This document shows, in pieces, positions 39,029-49,873 of a DNA stretch of 64,000 bases. Made by a program: the position numbers and the translations under genes. The first letter of the stretch is position 1. Each line of letters starts with the position of its first letter. The notes beneath the pieces are model-generated. The model ran no database searches and was not told where the DNA came from. It saw nothing but the letters and a program-made list of their open reading frames with translations. Source of the stretch: Falsiroseomonas algicola (lineage in GTDB: Bacteria > Pseudomonadota > Alphaproteobacteria > Acetobacterales > Acetobacteraceae); the NCBI RefSeq assembly GCF_011040385.1, contig NZ_JAAIKB010000001.1, positions 1,039,658-1,103,657 of the forward strand, read 5' to 3'.

Positions 39029-42000
39029 CTATCCCCCCGCCAGCGTCGCCGCCACCGTCCGCTCGGCGAGTGACGCGAGGCCCGAGGCCGCCGCCCCCGC
39101 CTCCACCGCCCGCCCCTCGCGGGATGCCTGCTCCACCGCTGCCAGCAGGTCGGCCAGCGGCCGCGCGCCGGCCATGCGCGCCGCACCCTTCAGGCGGTGC
39201 GCCGCCGCTGCCGCCCCAGGCAGGTCGCCGGCCGCCAACGCGGCCGCCACCGCCTCCCCATCCCGCTTCACCCCCTCCCGGAAGGTGTTGAGTAGCCCGG
39301 CGAGGCGCGCGGGATCGCTGCCGAACAGGCTGCGCAGCGCCTCCGGGTCGAACAGCATCGGCCCCGGCTCGGCCACCGCCGTCTCCACCCGCCCCGGGGA
39401 TTGCGGCATGAATCGTCCCAGCACCCGCGCCAGCTGGTCCAGCGCCAGCGGCTTCGGCAGGAAGGCATCCATCCCCGCGGCGTAGCAGCGCTCATCCTCG
39501 CCGCGCATCGCATTCGCCGTCACCGCCACCAGCGCCGTGCGGGCACTGCCCGGCGCCAGCTGCTCCTCCCGCCGGATCGCGCGCGCAAGGTCGAGCCCGT
39601 CCATCACCGGCATGTGCAGGTCGACCAGCGCCACGCGGTGGCGTGCCTGGCGCCACAGCGCCAGCGCCTGCGCGCCATCCTCCGCCATGTCCGCCTGGCA
39701 GCCCAGCAGTTCCAGCTGCCGCGCAAGCACCTCCCGGTTCACCGGATGGTCATCCACCACCAGCAGCCGTGGCGCGGCCTCGCCCTCCATCGGCGGCAGC
39801 GCCGGCGCGGCCAGCGCGGGCGGCGCCTCCATCGGCTCCGCCGGCATCAGCCGCAGCGTCACGGTGAAGCGGCTGCCCCGCCCCGCCGTGCTCTCCACCA
39901 CCACGTCGCCACCCATCAGCCTCGCCAGCCGCCGCACGATGGACAGCCCGAGTCCCGTGCCGCCGAAGCGCCGCGTCGTCGAGGAATCGGCCTGCGCGAA
40001 GGGCTGGAAGAGCCGCCCCAGCTGCTCCGCCGTCATGCCGACGCCGCTATCCTCCACCATCAGCGTCACGACGATGGCGACGCCCTCCGCCATCGCTTCC
40101 GGCCGCGCGGAGCAGCGCAGCCGCACGAAGCCGACATCGGTGAACTTGATGGCATTGCCGACCAGGTTGAACAGGATCTGCCGCACCCTGACCGGATCGC
40201 CCGCCACCAGGTCCGGCGCCTGCGGCGTGACGGGGCCCAATGGATCCGCGAAGAGCAGCAGCCCCTTCCGCTTGGCCTCCACCGCCAGCGTATCCACCGC
40301 CCCTTCGACCAGGCCGCGGAGCGAGAAGGGCAGCGCCTCCAGCTCCATCCGCCCCGCCTCGATCTTCGAGAAGTCGAGCAGGTCGTCGATGATGCGCAGC
40401 AGCGATCCCGCGCTCTCCCGCATCACCGCCACGCAGCGCGTCAGCGCCGGGCCGGGCGGCGTGCGTTCCAGCACCTCGATCATGCCGAGCACGCCGTTCA
40501 TCGGCGTGCGGATCTCGTGGCTCATCGCCGCGAGGAAGGCGGATTTCGCGCGGTTCGCCGCCTCCGCCGCATCGCGCGCCGCGGCCAGCGCGCCTTCCTG
40601 GCGCTTGCGGTCGGTGATGTCGGTGTAGGTGCGGACCATGGATCCGTCCTCCATCCGCCGCGCATGCACCTCCAGCACCGTGCCGTCATGGCGCGCGCGC
40701 TCGTAGCGCTTCTCCTCCATGGGTTCGTCGGCCAGCGCGCGCCGCGCCTGCTCCGCCCCTTCCGCGCTGCTGTCGTAGTCGCCCCGCGCGCGCTGGTAGG
40801 CCACCATCTCCGCGAAGCGCACGCCCGGCCGCGCCAGCGCATCGGGCAGCGCCAGCAATTCGGCGGCGCGGCGGTTGATGACGCTGACATGCCCATCGGG
40901 CCCCACCAGCAGCAGCCCCTGGCCCATCGCCTCGATCGTCGCGGTCAGCGCGGCATAGGTCCCGCGCGCGGCGTCCCGCGCCTCCGCCAGCGCCGCTTCC
41001 TGGCCCTTCCGTTCCGTGATGTCCGTGAAGGTCCGGACCGTGCGGCCGTCAGGCAACGTCACGGAATGCACCTCCAGCGCCGACCCGTCGGCCATGCGCC
41101 GTTCGTAGTGCCCCTCATGCACCGCGGCACCCGCCAGCACCTCCCGCGCCCGCTCCGCCGCCGCCGGGTCGCGGTCGTATTCGCCCGTCTCCAGCTGCCA
41201 GGCGGCGATCTCCTCCAACCGCGTCCCTTCCCGCGCGAGGAAGGGCGGCAGGCGCAGCAGCTCGATGGCCCGGCCGTTGATCACCTGCACCCGCCGATCG
41301 GGCGAGAACATGATCAGCCCCTGGCTCATATGCTGGATGGTGACCGCCAGGCTGCTTTCCGCCGCCTGAGCCACGTCCCGCGCCTGGCGCAGCTCATCCT
41401 CCCGCGCGCGCAGGCGGGTGATGTTGCGATAGGCCGACAGCACGCTGCCATCCGCCAGGCGCTGCCGCGTGATCTCCATCCAGTATCCGGCAGGCGAAAG
41501 CCTGACATCCGGCTCCCCCCCCGCGCCCAGGATGCCGGCGGCCCGCGCCTCCACCGCCGCCTCCATCGCGGCCCCTTCCGCCGGCGGCGGCCCGTAGTCG
41601 CCGCGGCGCAGCATCAGCCGCAGGATGTCCCGCCCCTCCGCCCCCGGCCGGGCCAGCGCCGCGGGGATGCCGTAGTAATGCGCCAGCTGCCGGTTCATCA
41701 GCCGCACGCGGAAATCGGGCGACCACAGCACCAGCCCGTCCTGCATGCTGTCGAGCACCAGCTCATGCGTCGCCCGCGCCGCCTGCAGCTCCTCCTCCCG
41801 CGCCTTCAGCGCGGAGATGTCGCGGTAGATGACCAGCACGCCGCCATCGGGCGTCGCGACGGAGGACGCCTCGATCCATTCTCCCTGCTTGCCGCGCACC
41901 TGCACCGGCCCGCTGCCGGGATGTCGTGCGAGCGACAGCCGCGCCTCCACCGCCGCCTCGAAGGCCGCCGCGTCCTCCGGCACCGGCCCGTGGTCGCCGC

Positions 42001-42997
42001 GCCGCATCCGGTAGCGCATCGCCTCCACCGCGGAGGCGCCCGGCCGCCCGATCGCCTCCGGCAGCGCGAAGAAATCGATCGCGGCGCGGTTGCCCAGCAG
42101 GAAGTTGAGGTTGCGATCCATCAGCACGACGCCATCGGTCATGCTGTCCAGGATCAGCCGGTGCATGGCCCGCGCCCCGGCCAGCTCCTCCTCCCGCTGC
42201 TTCAGCGCGGTGACGTCGCGATACATCAGCACGGCGCCGCCGCCCGAGACGGGGATGGTCTTCACCTCCAGCCACATGCCCGATGGCGTGCGACGGATGT
42301 AGGAGACACCGCCCGGCCGGTTCAGCAGCGCCGCGCGCTGCGTCACGCGCGCCTCCAGCTCCGCCTTGTCGCGCGGCGGCGGGCCGAACTCGCCCCGCTC
42401 ATCCTGGTAGCGCATCACGTCCAGCACGCTGACGCCCTTGTAGGCCATGTGCAGCGGGAACTCGCCGACGCGGATGGTCTCCCGGTTGAAGAACTGCACC
42501 TTCATCTCGGCATCCCACATGACGACGCCGTCGGTCATGTGGTCGAACACCGTCTCCAGCGTGGATCGCGCGGCGGAAAGCGCTTCCTCCTGCCGCTTGA
42601 GGTCGGTGATGTCGGCGGCCGTCAGCACCAGGCCGCGCGACATCCGGCGGAGGTGCAGCTGGAACCAGGCGCCGCAGGCCGTGCGCCAGACGGTGGCGCG
42701 CTCCGCCTCGCCCGCCGCCGGCAGCCAGCTATCCGGGTCCTCCGGCCGCGCGAATCCGGGATTGGCCGCGGCGCCGCCCCGCCCGATCGCCGCCAGCAGA
42801 TCCCGCAGCCCATCCCCCACCACCGGCGGCGGCGCCTCCGGCGGCAGCAGCCGGCTGAATTCCGGGTTGAAGGAGACAAGCCGCCCATCGGCGGCAAACA
42901 GGGCGAAGGGCCCGGCGAGATGCGCCAGCGCCTCCGCCTGCAGGCTGGCGACCTCGTCCGGCGGCGATCCGCCGGCGGGCCGGTCGTGTTCGGGCAT
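39029..42997 (-). CDS. Soluble six-PAS hybrid sensor histidine kinase with receiver and HPt
   Basis: A 1,322-residue cytoplasmic kinase with no membrane segment. Six consecutive PAS domains fill residues about 20-790; they open with phrases such as [47 protein letters not shown] and [12 protein letters not shown], and each is linked by short coiled coils. The HisKA domain has the phospho-acceptor in [14 protein letters not shown] (near 826), the ATPase domain carries [10 protein letters not shown], and a receiver ([12 protein letters not shown], phospho-Asp in [11 protein letters not shown] near 1125) leads to an HPt domain ([13 protein letters not shown] near 1266). This is a full phosphorelay in one polypeptide. 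The OmpR-type regulator lies divergently 227 bases away and may be its output. I chose the ATG at 42997; a longer start at 43042 is possible. Confidence 0.93.
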   Translation of the reverse strand: MPEHDRPAGGSPPDEVASLQAEALAHLAGPFALFAADGRLVSFNPEFSRLLPPEAPPPVVGDGLRDLLAAIGRGGAAANPGFARPEDPDSWLPAAGEAERATVWRTACGAWFQLHLRRMSRGLVLTAADITDLKRQEEALSAARSTLETVFDHMTDGVVMWDAEMKVQFFNRETIRVGEFPLHMAYKGVSVLDVMRYQDERGEFGPPPRDKAELEARVTQRAALLNRPGGVSYIRRTPSGMWLEVKTIPVSGGGAVLMYRDVTALKQREEELAGARAMHRLILDSMTDGVVLMDRNLNFLLGNRAAIDFFALPEAIGRPGASAVEAMRYRMRRGDHGPVPEDAAAFEAAVEARLSLARHPGSGPVQVRGKQGEWIEASSVATPDGGVLVIYRDISALKAREEELQAARATHELVLDSMQDGLVLWSPDFRVRLMNRQLAHYYGIPAALARPGAEGRDILRLMLRRGDYGPPPAEGAAMEAAVEARAAGILGAGGEPDVRLSPAGYWMEITRQRLADGSVLSAYRNITRLRAREDELRQARDVAQAAESSLAVTIQHMSQGLIMFSPDRRVQVINGRAIELLRLPPFLAREGTRLEEIAAWQLETGEYDRDPAAAERAREVLAGAAVHEGHYERRMADGSALEVHSVTLPDGRTVRTFTDITERKGQEAALAEARDAARGTYAALTATIEAMGQGLLLVGPDGHVSVINRRAAELLALPDALARPGVRFAEMVAYQRARGDYDSSAEGAEQARRALADEPMEEKRYERARHDGTVLEVHARRMEDGSMVRTYTDITDRKRQEGALAAARDAAEAANRAKSAFLAAMSHEIRTPMNGVLGMIEVLERTPPGPALTRCVAVMRESAGSLLRIIDDLLDFSKIEAGRMELEALPFSLRGLVEGAVDTLAVEAKRKGLLLFADPLGPVTPQAPDLVAGDPVRVRQILFNLVGNAIKFTDVGFVRLRCSARPEAMAEGVAIVVTLMVEDSGVGMTAEQLGRLFQPFAQADSSTTRRFGGTGLGLSIVRRLARLMGGDVVVESTAGRGSRFTVTLRLMPAEPMEAPPALAAPALPPMEGEAAPRLLVVDDHPVNREVLARQLELLGCQADMAEDGAQALALWRQARHRVALVDLHMPVMDGLDLARAIRREEQLAPGSARTALVAVTANAMRGEDERCYAAGMDAFLPKPLALDQLARVLGRFMPQSPGRVETAVAEPGPMLFDPEALRSLFGSDPARLAGLLNTFREGVKRDGEAVAAALAAGDLPGAAAAAHRLKGAARMAGARPLADLLAAVEQASREGRAVEAGAAASGLASLAERTVAATLAGG

Positions 42998-43091
42998 GCC
43001 ACCATCATGCCGCTTTCCGCCGCTTATTGTGTTTCGCCGCATGCAACGGTTTGTTTCATCGGTTTCGCCGCGCCCCCGCCCGAGTCGACGA

Positions 43092-43192
43092 CAGCACGAT
43101 CTGTCCGAATGGACAGATCCCCTGCTGTAGAAGATATTGTTTCTAAAGCACGAAATGGGTTCACATCGATGGAGCGTGAATCGATGGTGCTT
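43092..43192. repeat. Double-hairpin repeat element, copy B
   Basis: Hairpin 1 (arms around GATCTGTCC-GAAT-GGACAGATC, 43098-43119), a linker GTAGAAG..TTGTTTCT, and a second inverted repeat from AAAGCAC (43145) to GTGCTT (43192). The arrangement and spacers match copy A (56736-56840, reverse orientation) almost base for base in the linker, while the stem arms differ with compensating changes. It lies in the divergent kinase/regulator gap and may affect their expression. Confidence 0.7.
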
Positions 43193-43224
43193 CAGGCGGC
43201 CACACAGTGACAGGAGAGCCAGGC

Positions 43225-43962
<738 letters not shown>

Positions 43963-43965
43963 GGC

Positions 43966-44009
43966 CTCTCCCGCCCCCGCGCTTGCGGGGGAGGGTCGGG
44001 GTGGGGGTC
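43966..44009. repeat. GC-rich hairpin repeat, copy C1
   Basis: CCCCCGC (43974-43980), loop GCTT, GCGGGGG (43985-43991), followed by GTCGGGGTGGGGGTC at 43995-44009. It fills the gap between the regulator and benE genes. A second copy with the same hairpin and the same GTCGGGG tail is at 61694. Such units look like dispersed REP-type elements. Confidence 0.6.
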
Positions 44010-44090
44010 GCGCGGGCGCTGACGAAGGGGGAATGCGCCAGGCCGCTCCGCCCCATGGCCACACAAGCTGGCCGGTGCTTCAACGCCCCC

Positions 44091-45245
44091 ATGCGCGCCT
44101 CCTTCTCCGCCCAGGCTCTCTTCGCCGGGCTCCTCGCCGCCTTCGTGGGCTTCGCCTCCTCCTTCGCCGTGGTGCTCCAGGGCCTCAGCGCGGTCGGCGC
44201 CAGCCCGGCCCAGGCGGCCTCCGGCCTGACGGCGCTCGCCATCGCCATGGGGCTCTGCGGCATCGTGCTCAGCCTGTGGCGGCGCATGCCCATCACCGTC
44301 GCCTGGTCCACGCCCGGCGCCGCGCTGCTGGCGGGCTCCGCGGTGCCGGAGGGCGGCTTCCCCGCGGCCGTGGGCGCCTTCATCGCGGCCGCGCTGCTGG
44401 TGCTGGTGGCGGGGCTCTGGAAGCCGCTCGGCCGCGCCGTGGCGCGCATCCCCGCCCCCATCGCGAACGCCATGCTGGCCGGCGTGCTCTTCGGCCTCTG
44501 CCTCGCCCCCGTCCGCGCGGTGGAGCAGATGCCAACCCTCGCCTTGCCGGTCATCCTCACCTGGCTGGTGGTCGGGCGCCTCAACCGCCTGCTGGCCGTG
44601 CCGGCGGCCGTGGTGGTCACGGTCGGGTTGCTGTGGTGGCAGGCACCGCCGATGGGCGACCTGTCCTTCAGCCCCGTCGCCGTGCTGGTCGTGCCGGCCT
44701 TCGATGCCACCGCCATGGTCGGCATCGCCCTGCCGCTGTTCCTGGTGGCGATGGCGTCGCAGAACATTCCGGGCATGGCGGTGCTGAACGTGAACGGCTA
44801 CCGCCCGGACCCGGGGCCGCTTTTCACGACGACGGGCCTGTTCAGCCTGGCCGCCGCGCCACTCGGCGGGCATGGCGTGAACCTCGCTGCCATCACCGCG
44901 GCGCTCTGCGCGGGCGACACCGCCCATCCCGATCGCAGCCGCCGCTGGTGGGCCGCCGTCATCGCCGGGATCGGCTACTGCCTCTTCGGCCTCGCCGCCG
45001 GCGCGGCGGCCGCCTTCATCGCCGCCGCGCCGCCGATCCTGATCCAGGCGGTCGCCGGCCTCGCGCTGCTGGGCAGCTTCGGCGCCGCCATCGTCGCGGG
45101 GCTGTCGGACGTGGCGGACCGTGAGGCCGCGGTCGTCACCTTCCTCGTCACCGCCTCCGGCCTCACCGTGCTGGGCATCGGCGGCGCCTTCTGGGGCCTG
45201 CTGGCCGGCGGCGCCGTCATGGCCTTCGCGCGCTGGAAGCGTTAG
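44091..45245 (+). CDS. BenE-family benzoate/anion symporter
   Basis: A 384-residue membrane protein with ten to twelve helices. VAWSTPGAALLAG, ANAMLAGVLFGLCLAPV and AGDTAHPDRSRRWWAAVIAGIGYC are characteristic of BenE, which imports benzoate with protons. No benzoate-catabolic genes adjoin it, so the substrate may differ. I chose the ATG at 44091, which precedes the first helix; an ATG at 44055 would add 12 polar residues. Its stop overlaps the stop of the converging permease gene. Confidence 0.88.
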   Translation: MRASFSAQALFAGLLAAFVGFASSFAVVLQGLSAVGASPAQAASGLTALAIAMGLCGIVLSLWRRMPITVAWSTPGAALLAGSAVPEGGFPAAVGAFIAAALLVLVAGLWKPLGRAVARIPAPIANAMLAGVLFGLCLAPVRAVEQMPTLALPVILTWLVVGRLNRLLAVPAAVVVTVGLLWWQAPPMGDLSFSPVAVLVVPAFDATAMVGIALPLFLVAMASQNIPGMAVLNVNGYRPDPGPLFTTTGLFSLAAAPLGGHGVNLAAITAALCAGDTAHPDRSRRWWAAVIAGIGYCLFGLAAGAAAAFIAAAPPILIQAVAGLALLGSFGAAIVAGLSDVADREAAVVTFLVTASGLTVLGIGGAFWGLLAGGAVMAFARWKR

Positions 45246-46114
45246 CGCGCGTTCAGCTTGCGGTGCGCCAGCAGATGCGCCACTGCCGTCAGCACCAGCG
45301 TGGACGCCATCAGCACGAAGGCGATGGCGCCGCCAAAGGGCCAGTTGTTCTGCTCGATGAACTGGCCATAGACCAGCGGCCCCATCATCTGGAAGCGCGG
45401 CCCGCCGATCAGCACCGGCGTCGCATAGGCGTTCATGCCGAGGATGAAGGTCAGCATGCAGCCCGCCACCACGCCCGGCATGGCGAGCGGCAGCAGCACG
45501 CGCCAGAACATGCGCGCGGGCGGGGCGCCGAGGTTGAAGGCCGCCTCCTCCACCGATCGGTCGATGCCCTCGATCACGCTCTGCAGGCTCAGCACCATGA
45601 AGGGCAGGTTCACCGCGGTGATGCCGATGATGACGGCGGGCTCGGTGTACATGATGTCGATGGGCCCGCTGGTGAGGCCGATCCCCATCAGCGACGCATT
45701 CACCACGCCCTTCGCGCCGAAGGCCACCATCCAGCCAGCCGCGCGCACGGCATTGCCGACGAAGAGCGGCAGCACGACGGCGATCAGCAGCAGGTTCTTG
45801 TATCGACTCTGCGTCCGCGCCAGCACATAGGCCAGCGGGAAGCCGAGCACGAGGCAGATCAGCATCACCACGAAGGCGATGCGCACGGTGCGCCACAGGA
45901 TGTTCAGGTAGAAGGCGTCGGTGAAGAAGCGAACGTAGTTGTCGATGGTCAGCGCATCGACCATGAACTGCCCGGGCACGAAGGCATTCAGGCTGTAGCG
46001 GAACAGCAGGCAGAGCGGCACCAACAGCGCCACCACGACGAAGATCGTGGCCGGCGCCACCAGCCCCGCCGCATTCCAGGGAATGCGGCGGGTGTCGGAG
46101 ACGGTCAGGCTCAA
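45242..46114 (-). CDS. Polyamine-type ABC transporter permease 1 (PotB-like)
   Basis: A 290-residue inner-membrane protein with six predicted helices and the permease contact motif EEAAFNLGAPPARMFWRVLLPLAMPG. It resembles PotB, the first permease of spermidine/putrescine importers. The start TTG at 46114 overlaps the binding-protein stop (TTGA). This gene is last in the tetR-led operon; the second permease is encoded before the ATPase, so the two permeases are split by two genes. The ligand is not defined by sequence. Confidence 0.9.
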   Translation of the reverse strand: MSLTVSDTRRIPWNAAGLVAPATIFVVVALLVPLCLLFRYSLNAFVPGQFMVDALTIDNYVRFFTDAFYLNILWRTVRIAFVVMLICLVLGFPLAYVLARTQSRYKNLLLIAVVLPLFVGNAVRAAGWMVAFGAKGVVNASLMGIGLTSGPIDIMYTEPAVIIGITAVNLPFMVLSLQSVIEGIDRSVEEAAFNLGAPPARMFWRVLLPLAMPGVVAGCMLTFILGMNAYATPVLIGGPRFQMMGPLVYGQFIEQNNWPFGGAIAFVLMASTLVLTAVAHLLAHRKLNAR

Positions 46115-47145
46115 GCCTTGAACACCCGGTCCCACCAATCCTTCATCGCGTTGTTCTCGCGCGCCAGATAGGCGTAGTCGAGGTCCACGAGCCGCCGCTG
46201 CTCCTCGGCCGTGAAGCCGATGCGGGCGGAGAGGTCCGGCGCCACCACGGCATTCGTCACCGTCGGGTTGAAGCCCATGTCGACGGCGAAGGCCTCCTGC
46301 GCGGACTTCTCCAGCATCGCGTCCATATAGGCATAGGCGCCGGCCTTGTTCGGCGCATTCTTCGCGATGGAGAAGCCGGAGACATACATCGGCACGCCTT
46401 CCACGGGTGCGACCATCTGCACCGGGATATTGGCGTTCTGCCACTGCACGCCGCGCGCCTTCCACATCATGCCGAGCGCGATCTCCTCCGACTGCATCGC
46501 CGCCGCGAAGGCCTCGTTGGTGGGATAGAGACGCGCGCCGGCGCGCTTCGCCGCCAGCAGCAATTCCTTGCCCGGCTCGATGTTGGAGACGGTGCCGCCG
46601 GCCGCCAGCGCCGCCGCCACCATCACGAACTGGTACTGGATGTCGATGAAGCCGATCTTGTTGCCGTGGCGCGGATCGATCGCTTCGCGGAAGCCGGTTG
46701 GCGCGGCTACCAGCTTCGGGTTGTAGAGCACGACCTTGCCCGAATAGATGTGGCCGATGCCGTATTTGTAGCGCATCGCGGGGATGATGTTGGCGGCGTT
46801 GCGGAGGCGGGAGTAGTCGATCTCCTCCGCCACGCCGGCCTCGCCCATCTCATGCATGTTGGCCGCCGAGAAGCCCTGGATGTCCGCCGTGCCGCGCGGC
46901 AGGCGGCGTTCCGCCACCATCTTGGCGCGCCGCGGCGCGTCGCTGGCCTGGTCCTGCACCACCTCCCAGCCCTGCGGCTTCAGGATCGGCTCCTCGATAT
47001 TCTTGGTCAGCAGCCGGGCATAGTCGCCGCCCCAGGTGCCGACCACGACGCGCCCGCGCCCCTGCGCCCGCGCGCTTCCCGCGCCCAGCGCCACCGCGCC
47101 CGCCCCCAGCAGCGCCTGGCGCCGCGTCACCGAAAACCTGCTCAT
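46111..47145 (-). CDS. Polyamine-type periplasmic binding protein (PotD-like)
   Basis: A 344-residue exported protein. SVTRRQALLGAGAVALGAGSARAQG is a likely Tat signal peptide. The mature part VVVGTWGGDYARLLTKNIEEPI, PRGTADIQGFSAANMHEM and PVEGVPMYVSGFSIAKNAPNKAGAYAYMDAML are typical of the type 2 binding proteins of the PotD/IdhT group. It binds a polyamine or a similar small cation or acid; I cannot choose. AGGAGAGG lies at good spacing ahead of the ATG at 47145. It shares an operon with two permeases and an ATPase. Confidence 0.9.
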   Translation of the reverse strand: MSRFSVTRRQALLGAGAVALGAGSARAQGRGRVVVGTWGGDYARLLTKNIEEPILKPQGWEVVQDQASDAPRRAKMVAERRLPRGTADIQGFSAANMHEMGEAGVAEEIDYSRLRNAANIIPAMRYKYGIGHIYSGKVVLYNPKLVAAPTGFREAIDPRHGNKIGFIDIQYQFVMVAAALAAGGTVSNIEPGKELLLAAKRAGARLYPTNEAFAAAMQSEEIALGMMWKARGVQWQNANIPVQMVAPVEGVPMYVSGFSIAKNAPNKAGAYAYMDAMLEKSAQEAFAVDMGFNPTVTNAVVAPDLSARIGFTAEEQRRLVDLDYAYLARENNAMKDWWDRVFKA

Positions 47146-47177
47146 GCTCGCCTCTCCTTGTTGAAGCCCGCGGATCT

Positions 47178-48230
47178 TCACGCCGCGTCAGGGAACACCA
47201 TGCCGGCCGCGCGCGGCCAGCCGATGGGAATGGTCTCGCCCAGCGCCGGCGGGCGCATGCCCGCACGATTGGGCACATGCACCACCAGCTTCTCGCCCTC
47301 CGCGATGCGGCAATGCAGTTCGATCAGCGGGCCGAGATAGGAGACGAACTCCACCACGCCCGACAGGCGGTTCTCCTCACCCTCCGGCGGCGCCAGGTGC
47401 ACCGCCTCCGGCCGGATCGCGAGCACCGCGGGGCCTGGCGCGGCCTCCGGCACGGCCAGATCGACGCCGCCCGCCGTCACGAAACGCCCCTGCCCCGCCA
47501 TGCGCCCGGGCAGGAAGGTGCTGCGCCCGACGAAGCCTGCGACGAAGCGATCCGCCGGCCGTTCGTAGAGGTCCTGCTGGCTGCCCACCTGGCGGATCGC
47601 GCCTTCCGCCATCACCACGAGGCGGTCGGCCACCGTCAGCGCCTCCTCCTGGTCATGCGTCACCATGATCGTGGTCAGGCCGAGCTGGCGCTGGAGCTGG
47701 CGGATCTCGACCCGCACCTCCTCCCGCAGCTTGGCGTCGAGGTTCGACAGCGGCTCATCCAGCAGCAGCACGTCGGGATGGATGGCGAGTGCGCGCGCCA
47801 GCGCCGCGCGCTGCTGCTGCCCGCCCGACATCTGCCGCGGCAGGCGCGCGGCATAGGCCTCCATCCGCACCATGCGCAGCGCCTCCATGGCCCGCGCCTC
47901 GCGCTCGGCCTTCGGCACCTTCCGCATCTCGAGCCCGAAGGCCACGTTCTCCGCCACCGTCATGTGCGGGAACAGCGCGTAGTTCTGGAACACCATGCCG
48001 GTGTTGCGCAGCCAGGGCGGGCTGCCCGTGATGTCCCGCCCGCCGAGGCGGATCACCCCCGCGCTCGGCTCCACGAAGCCCGCGACCATGCGAAGCGTCG
48101 TCGTCTTGCCGCAGCCCGAGGGCCCCAGCAGCACGAGGAACTCCCCATCCGCGACGTCGAGCGTCACGTCCCGCACCGTGGTCAGCGCGCCGTAGCGCTT
48201 GGTGAGGTTCGCGATCTCGAGCCTGGCCAT
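47178..48230 (-). CDS. Polyamine-type ABC transporter ATPase (PotA-like)
   Basis: The 350-residue ATPase has Walker A LLGPSGCGKTT at about 34-44, signature MSGGQQQRAAL, Walker B VLLLDEPLSNLD, and a C-terminal TOBE-type domain (VAGFVGRSTFLPGRM, LAIRPEAVHL), which is typical of PotA/FbpC/MalK-like proteins. It energises the importer formed with the two permeases here. A gene for an ATPase is missing from the iron-type transporter at 31120-33769, but that one belongs to another family group; sharing is only a possibility. Confidence 0.94.
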   Translation of the reverse strand: MARLEIANLTKRYGALTTVRDVTLDVADGEFLVLLGPSGCGKTTTLRMVAGFVEPSAGVIRLGGRDITGSPPWLRNTGMVFQNYALFPHMTVAENVAFGLEMRKVPKAEREARAMEALRMVRMEAYAARLPRQMSGGQQQRAALARALAIHPDVLLLDEPLSNLDAKLREEVRVEIRQLQRQLGLTTIMVTHDQEEALTVADRLVVMAEGAIRQVGSQQDLYERPADRFVAGFVGRSTFLPGRMAGQGRFVTAGGVDLAVPEAAPGPAVLAIRPEAVHLAPPEGEENRLSGVVEFVSYLGPLIELHCRIAEGEKLVVHVPNRAGMRPPALGETIPIGWPRAAGMVFPDAA

Positions 48231-48233
48231 GCG

Positions 48234-49043
48234 CTACACCACCTGGGAGAGTTTGACGAAGCGGTCGGTGACCAGCATGGCCGCGCCGATGACCACGATC
48301 TGCACCAGCGACACCGCCGCCACCACGGGATCGATCTTCCAGGCGAGATACTGGAGGATCGCGATCGGCAGGGTCGTCTGCCCCGGCGCCACCAGGAACA
48401 TCGATGCCTCCAGATTGCCGAAGGAGGTGACGAAGCCGAACAGCGCGCCCGCCACGACTCCGGGCCGGATCGCGGGCAGGGTCACGCGGCGAAAGGCAAT
48501 CCAGGGCGTGGCGCCGAGGCTCAGCGCCGCCTCCCCGATGGAGGGGTTCAAGGTGGAGAGGCTCGCCGTCACCAGCCGCACGCACCAGGGAATCACGATC
48601 AGCGCATGCGCCGCGACGAGGCCCGCCATGGATCCCAGCAGCGGCCACTCCGTCGCGATCTCCACCTCCATCTCGCCGACATAGAAGGCGGCGCCGAGCA
48701 CGACGCCGGGCACCACCAGCGGCAGCATCAGCAGCGTGTTGAGGATGGGCTTCAGCGGCAGGCCGCTTCGCACCAGCGCCAGGCTCGCCGGCACCGCGAG
48801 CGCGAGCCCGATCGCGGTCGCCATGACGCTGACCTGCAGGCTGACCATGAAGCCGCTGGCGAAGGCGCGGTTGTCCGGGATGGCCGCGAACCAGCGCAGC
48901 GTATAGCCCGTGGGCGGGAAGGACGGGATTTCCTGCCGGAAGAAGGCAAGCCAGGCCACCAGCAGCAGCGGCGTCACGATGATGGCCAGCGAGAAGCCGG
49001 CACTGCCGCGCAGCGCCAGGCGCCGCAGGCCCCGCGATGCCAT
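48234..49043 (-). CDS. Polyamine-type ABC transporter permease 2 (PotC-like)
   Basis: A 269-residue protein with six helices, including IVTPLLLVAWLAFF near the start. The contact loop is EAALSLGATPWIAFRRVTLPAIRPG. It resembles PotC. The start overlaps the tetR stop as ATGA and it ends 3 bases before the ATPase gene. Confidence 0.92.
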   Translation of the reverse strand: MASRGLRRLALRGSAGFSLAIIVTPLLLVAWLAFFRQEIPSFPPTGYTLRWFAAIPDNRAFASGFMVSLQVSVMATAIGLALAVPASLALVRSGLPLKPILNTLLMLPLVVPGVVLGAAFYVGEMEVEIATEWPLLGSMAGLVAAHALIVIPWCVRLVTASLSTLNPSIGEAALSLGATPWIAFRRVTLPAIRPGVVAGALFGFVTSFGNLEASMFLVAPGQTTLPIAILQYLAWKIDPVVAAVSLVQIVVIGAAMLVTDRFVKLSQVV

Positions 49044-49759
49044 CAGCCGCCCCCCGCCTGCCGGCGTGCGCGTTCCCGCACCAGGCGCTGGCGCGGCGGC
49101 TCGGCCACCGCGAAGGCCGCGAGGATCGGCGCCGGCAGCGGCCGCGCCGCGCCCCCCGCATCCTGCCCGAGCCATCCCCGCAGCTGCCGCTTCCACCAAT
49201 CCAGCATGGCGGCGTAGTAGGCGGGATCATTGCGCAGCACGTTCTGCGCGATCATGCCGCGGATCAGGCACATGGTCGCATTGAGCGAGACCTGCGCCTC
49301 TTCCCGCGGGATGCCCGCCACCGCCGAAAGCCGCGTCCAGCTAGCATCGAGCGCCGCGTGGAATTCCCGCACCACCGGCAGCAGCCTCTCCCGGAACGGC
49401 GCGTTGTGGCGGGCCTCCGGCAGGAACTCCATGGTCACCTGGAACAGCCCGCCCGCCATCATGTCCCAGAGGTAGTCGACCAGCGCCTCGATCGGCATGG
49501 TCGGCGCGGGATAGGCGTCGCAGAGCTTCCGCAACCCCGCCGTCGCCTGGTCCAGCAGCCAGGCGATGGAATCGACCAGCAGGTCCTCCCGGCTCGCGAA
49601 ATGGTAGGTCAGGGCGCCGCGGGAGACGCCGGCGCGGCGCGCGATGTCGGGCGTCGTCATCCGCGTCAGCCCCTGGTCGCGCAGCGCCTCCACGGTCGCA
49701 CGCAGCAGCCGCGCCCGGGTTTCCTCCCGGCGCTCCTCCTGGGTCCGGCGGCGCGGCAT
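49043..49759 (-). CDS. TetR-family transcriptional regulator of the adjoining transporter
   Basis: A 238-residue regulator if it starts at the ATG at 49759. The N-terminal helix-turn-helix TPDIARRAGVSRGALTYHFASREDLLVDSI is typical TetR, followed by a variable ligand domain with LNATMCLIRGMIAQ and an Arg-rich tail. It heads the permease-ATPase-binding protein-permease operon and is joined to permease 2 by an ATGA overlap, so it probably controls the operon, its own transcription included. Several in-frame ATGs upstream (49768, 49771, 49795) leave the start open. Confidence 0.88.
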   Translation of the reverse strand: MPRRRTQEERREETRARLLRATVEALRDQGLTRMTTPDIARRAGVSRGALTYHFASREDLLVDSIAWLLDQATAGLRKLCDAYPAPTMPIEALVDYLWDMMAGGLFQVTMEFLPEARHNAPFRERLLPVVREFHAALDASWTRLSAVAGIPREEAQVSLNATMCLIRGMIAQNVLRNDPAYYAAMLDWWKRQLRGWLGQDAGGAARPLPAPILAAFAVAEPPRQRLVRERARRQAGGG

Positions 49760-49837
49760 CACTGTCATCATGCGATTGAGACAGCCCACAAACAAACACG
49801 CAAGCCTGTTCTTACGGCGGATCCGGCCGCCCCGGCG

Positions 49838-49864
49838 CGGGCTGCCCCTGGGCGAGGCAGCCCG
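49838..49864 (-). terminator. Possible terminator hairpin after the tartrate dehydrogenase gene
   Basis: A 9-bp perfect stem (CGGGCTGCC with GGCAGCCCG) with a 9-base loop, 10 bases past the dehydrogenase stop and ahead of tetR. No T-run follows, so it would be a weak or factor-dependent terminator. Confidence 0.35.
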
Positions 49865-49873
49865 GCCGCCCGA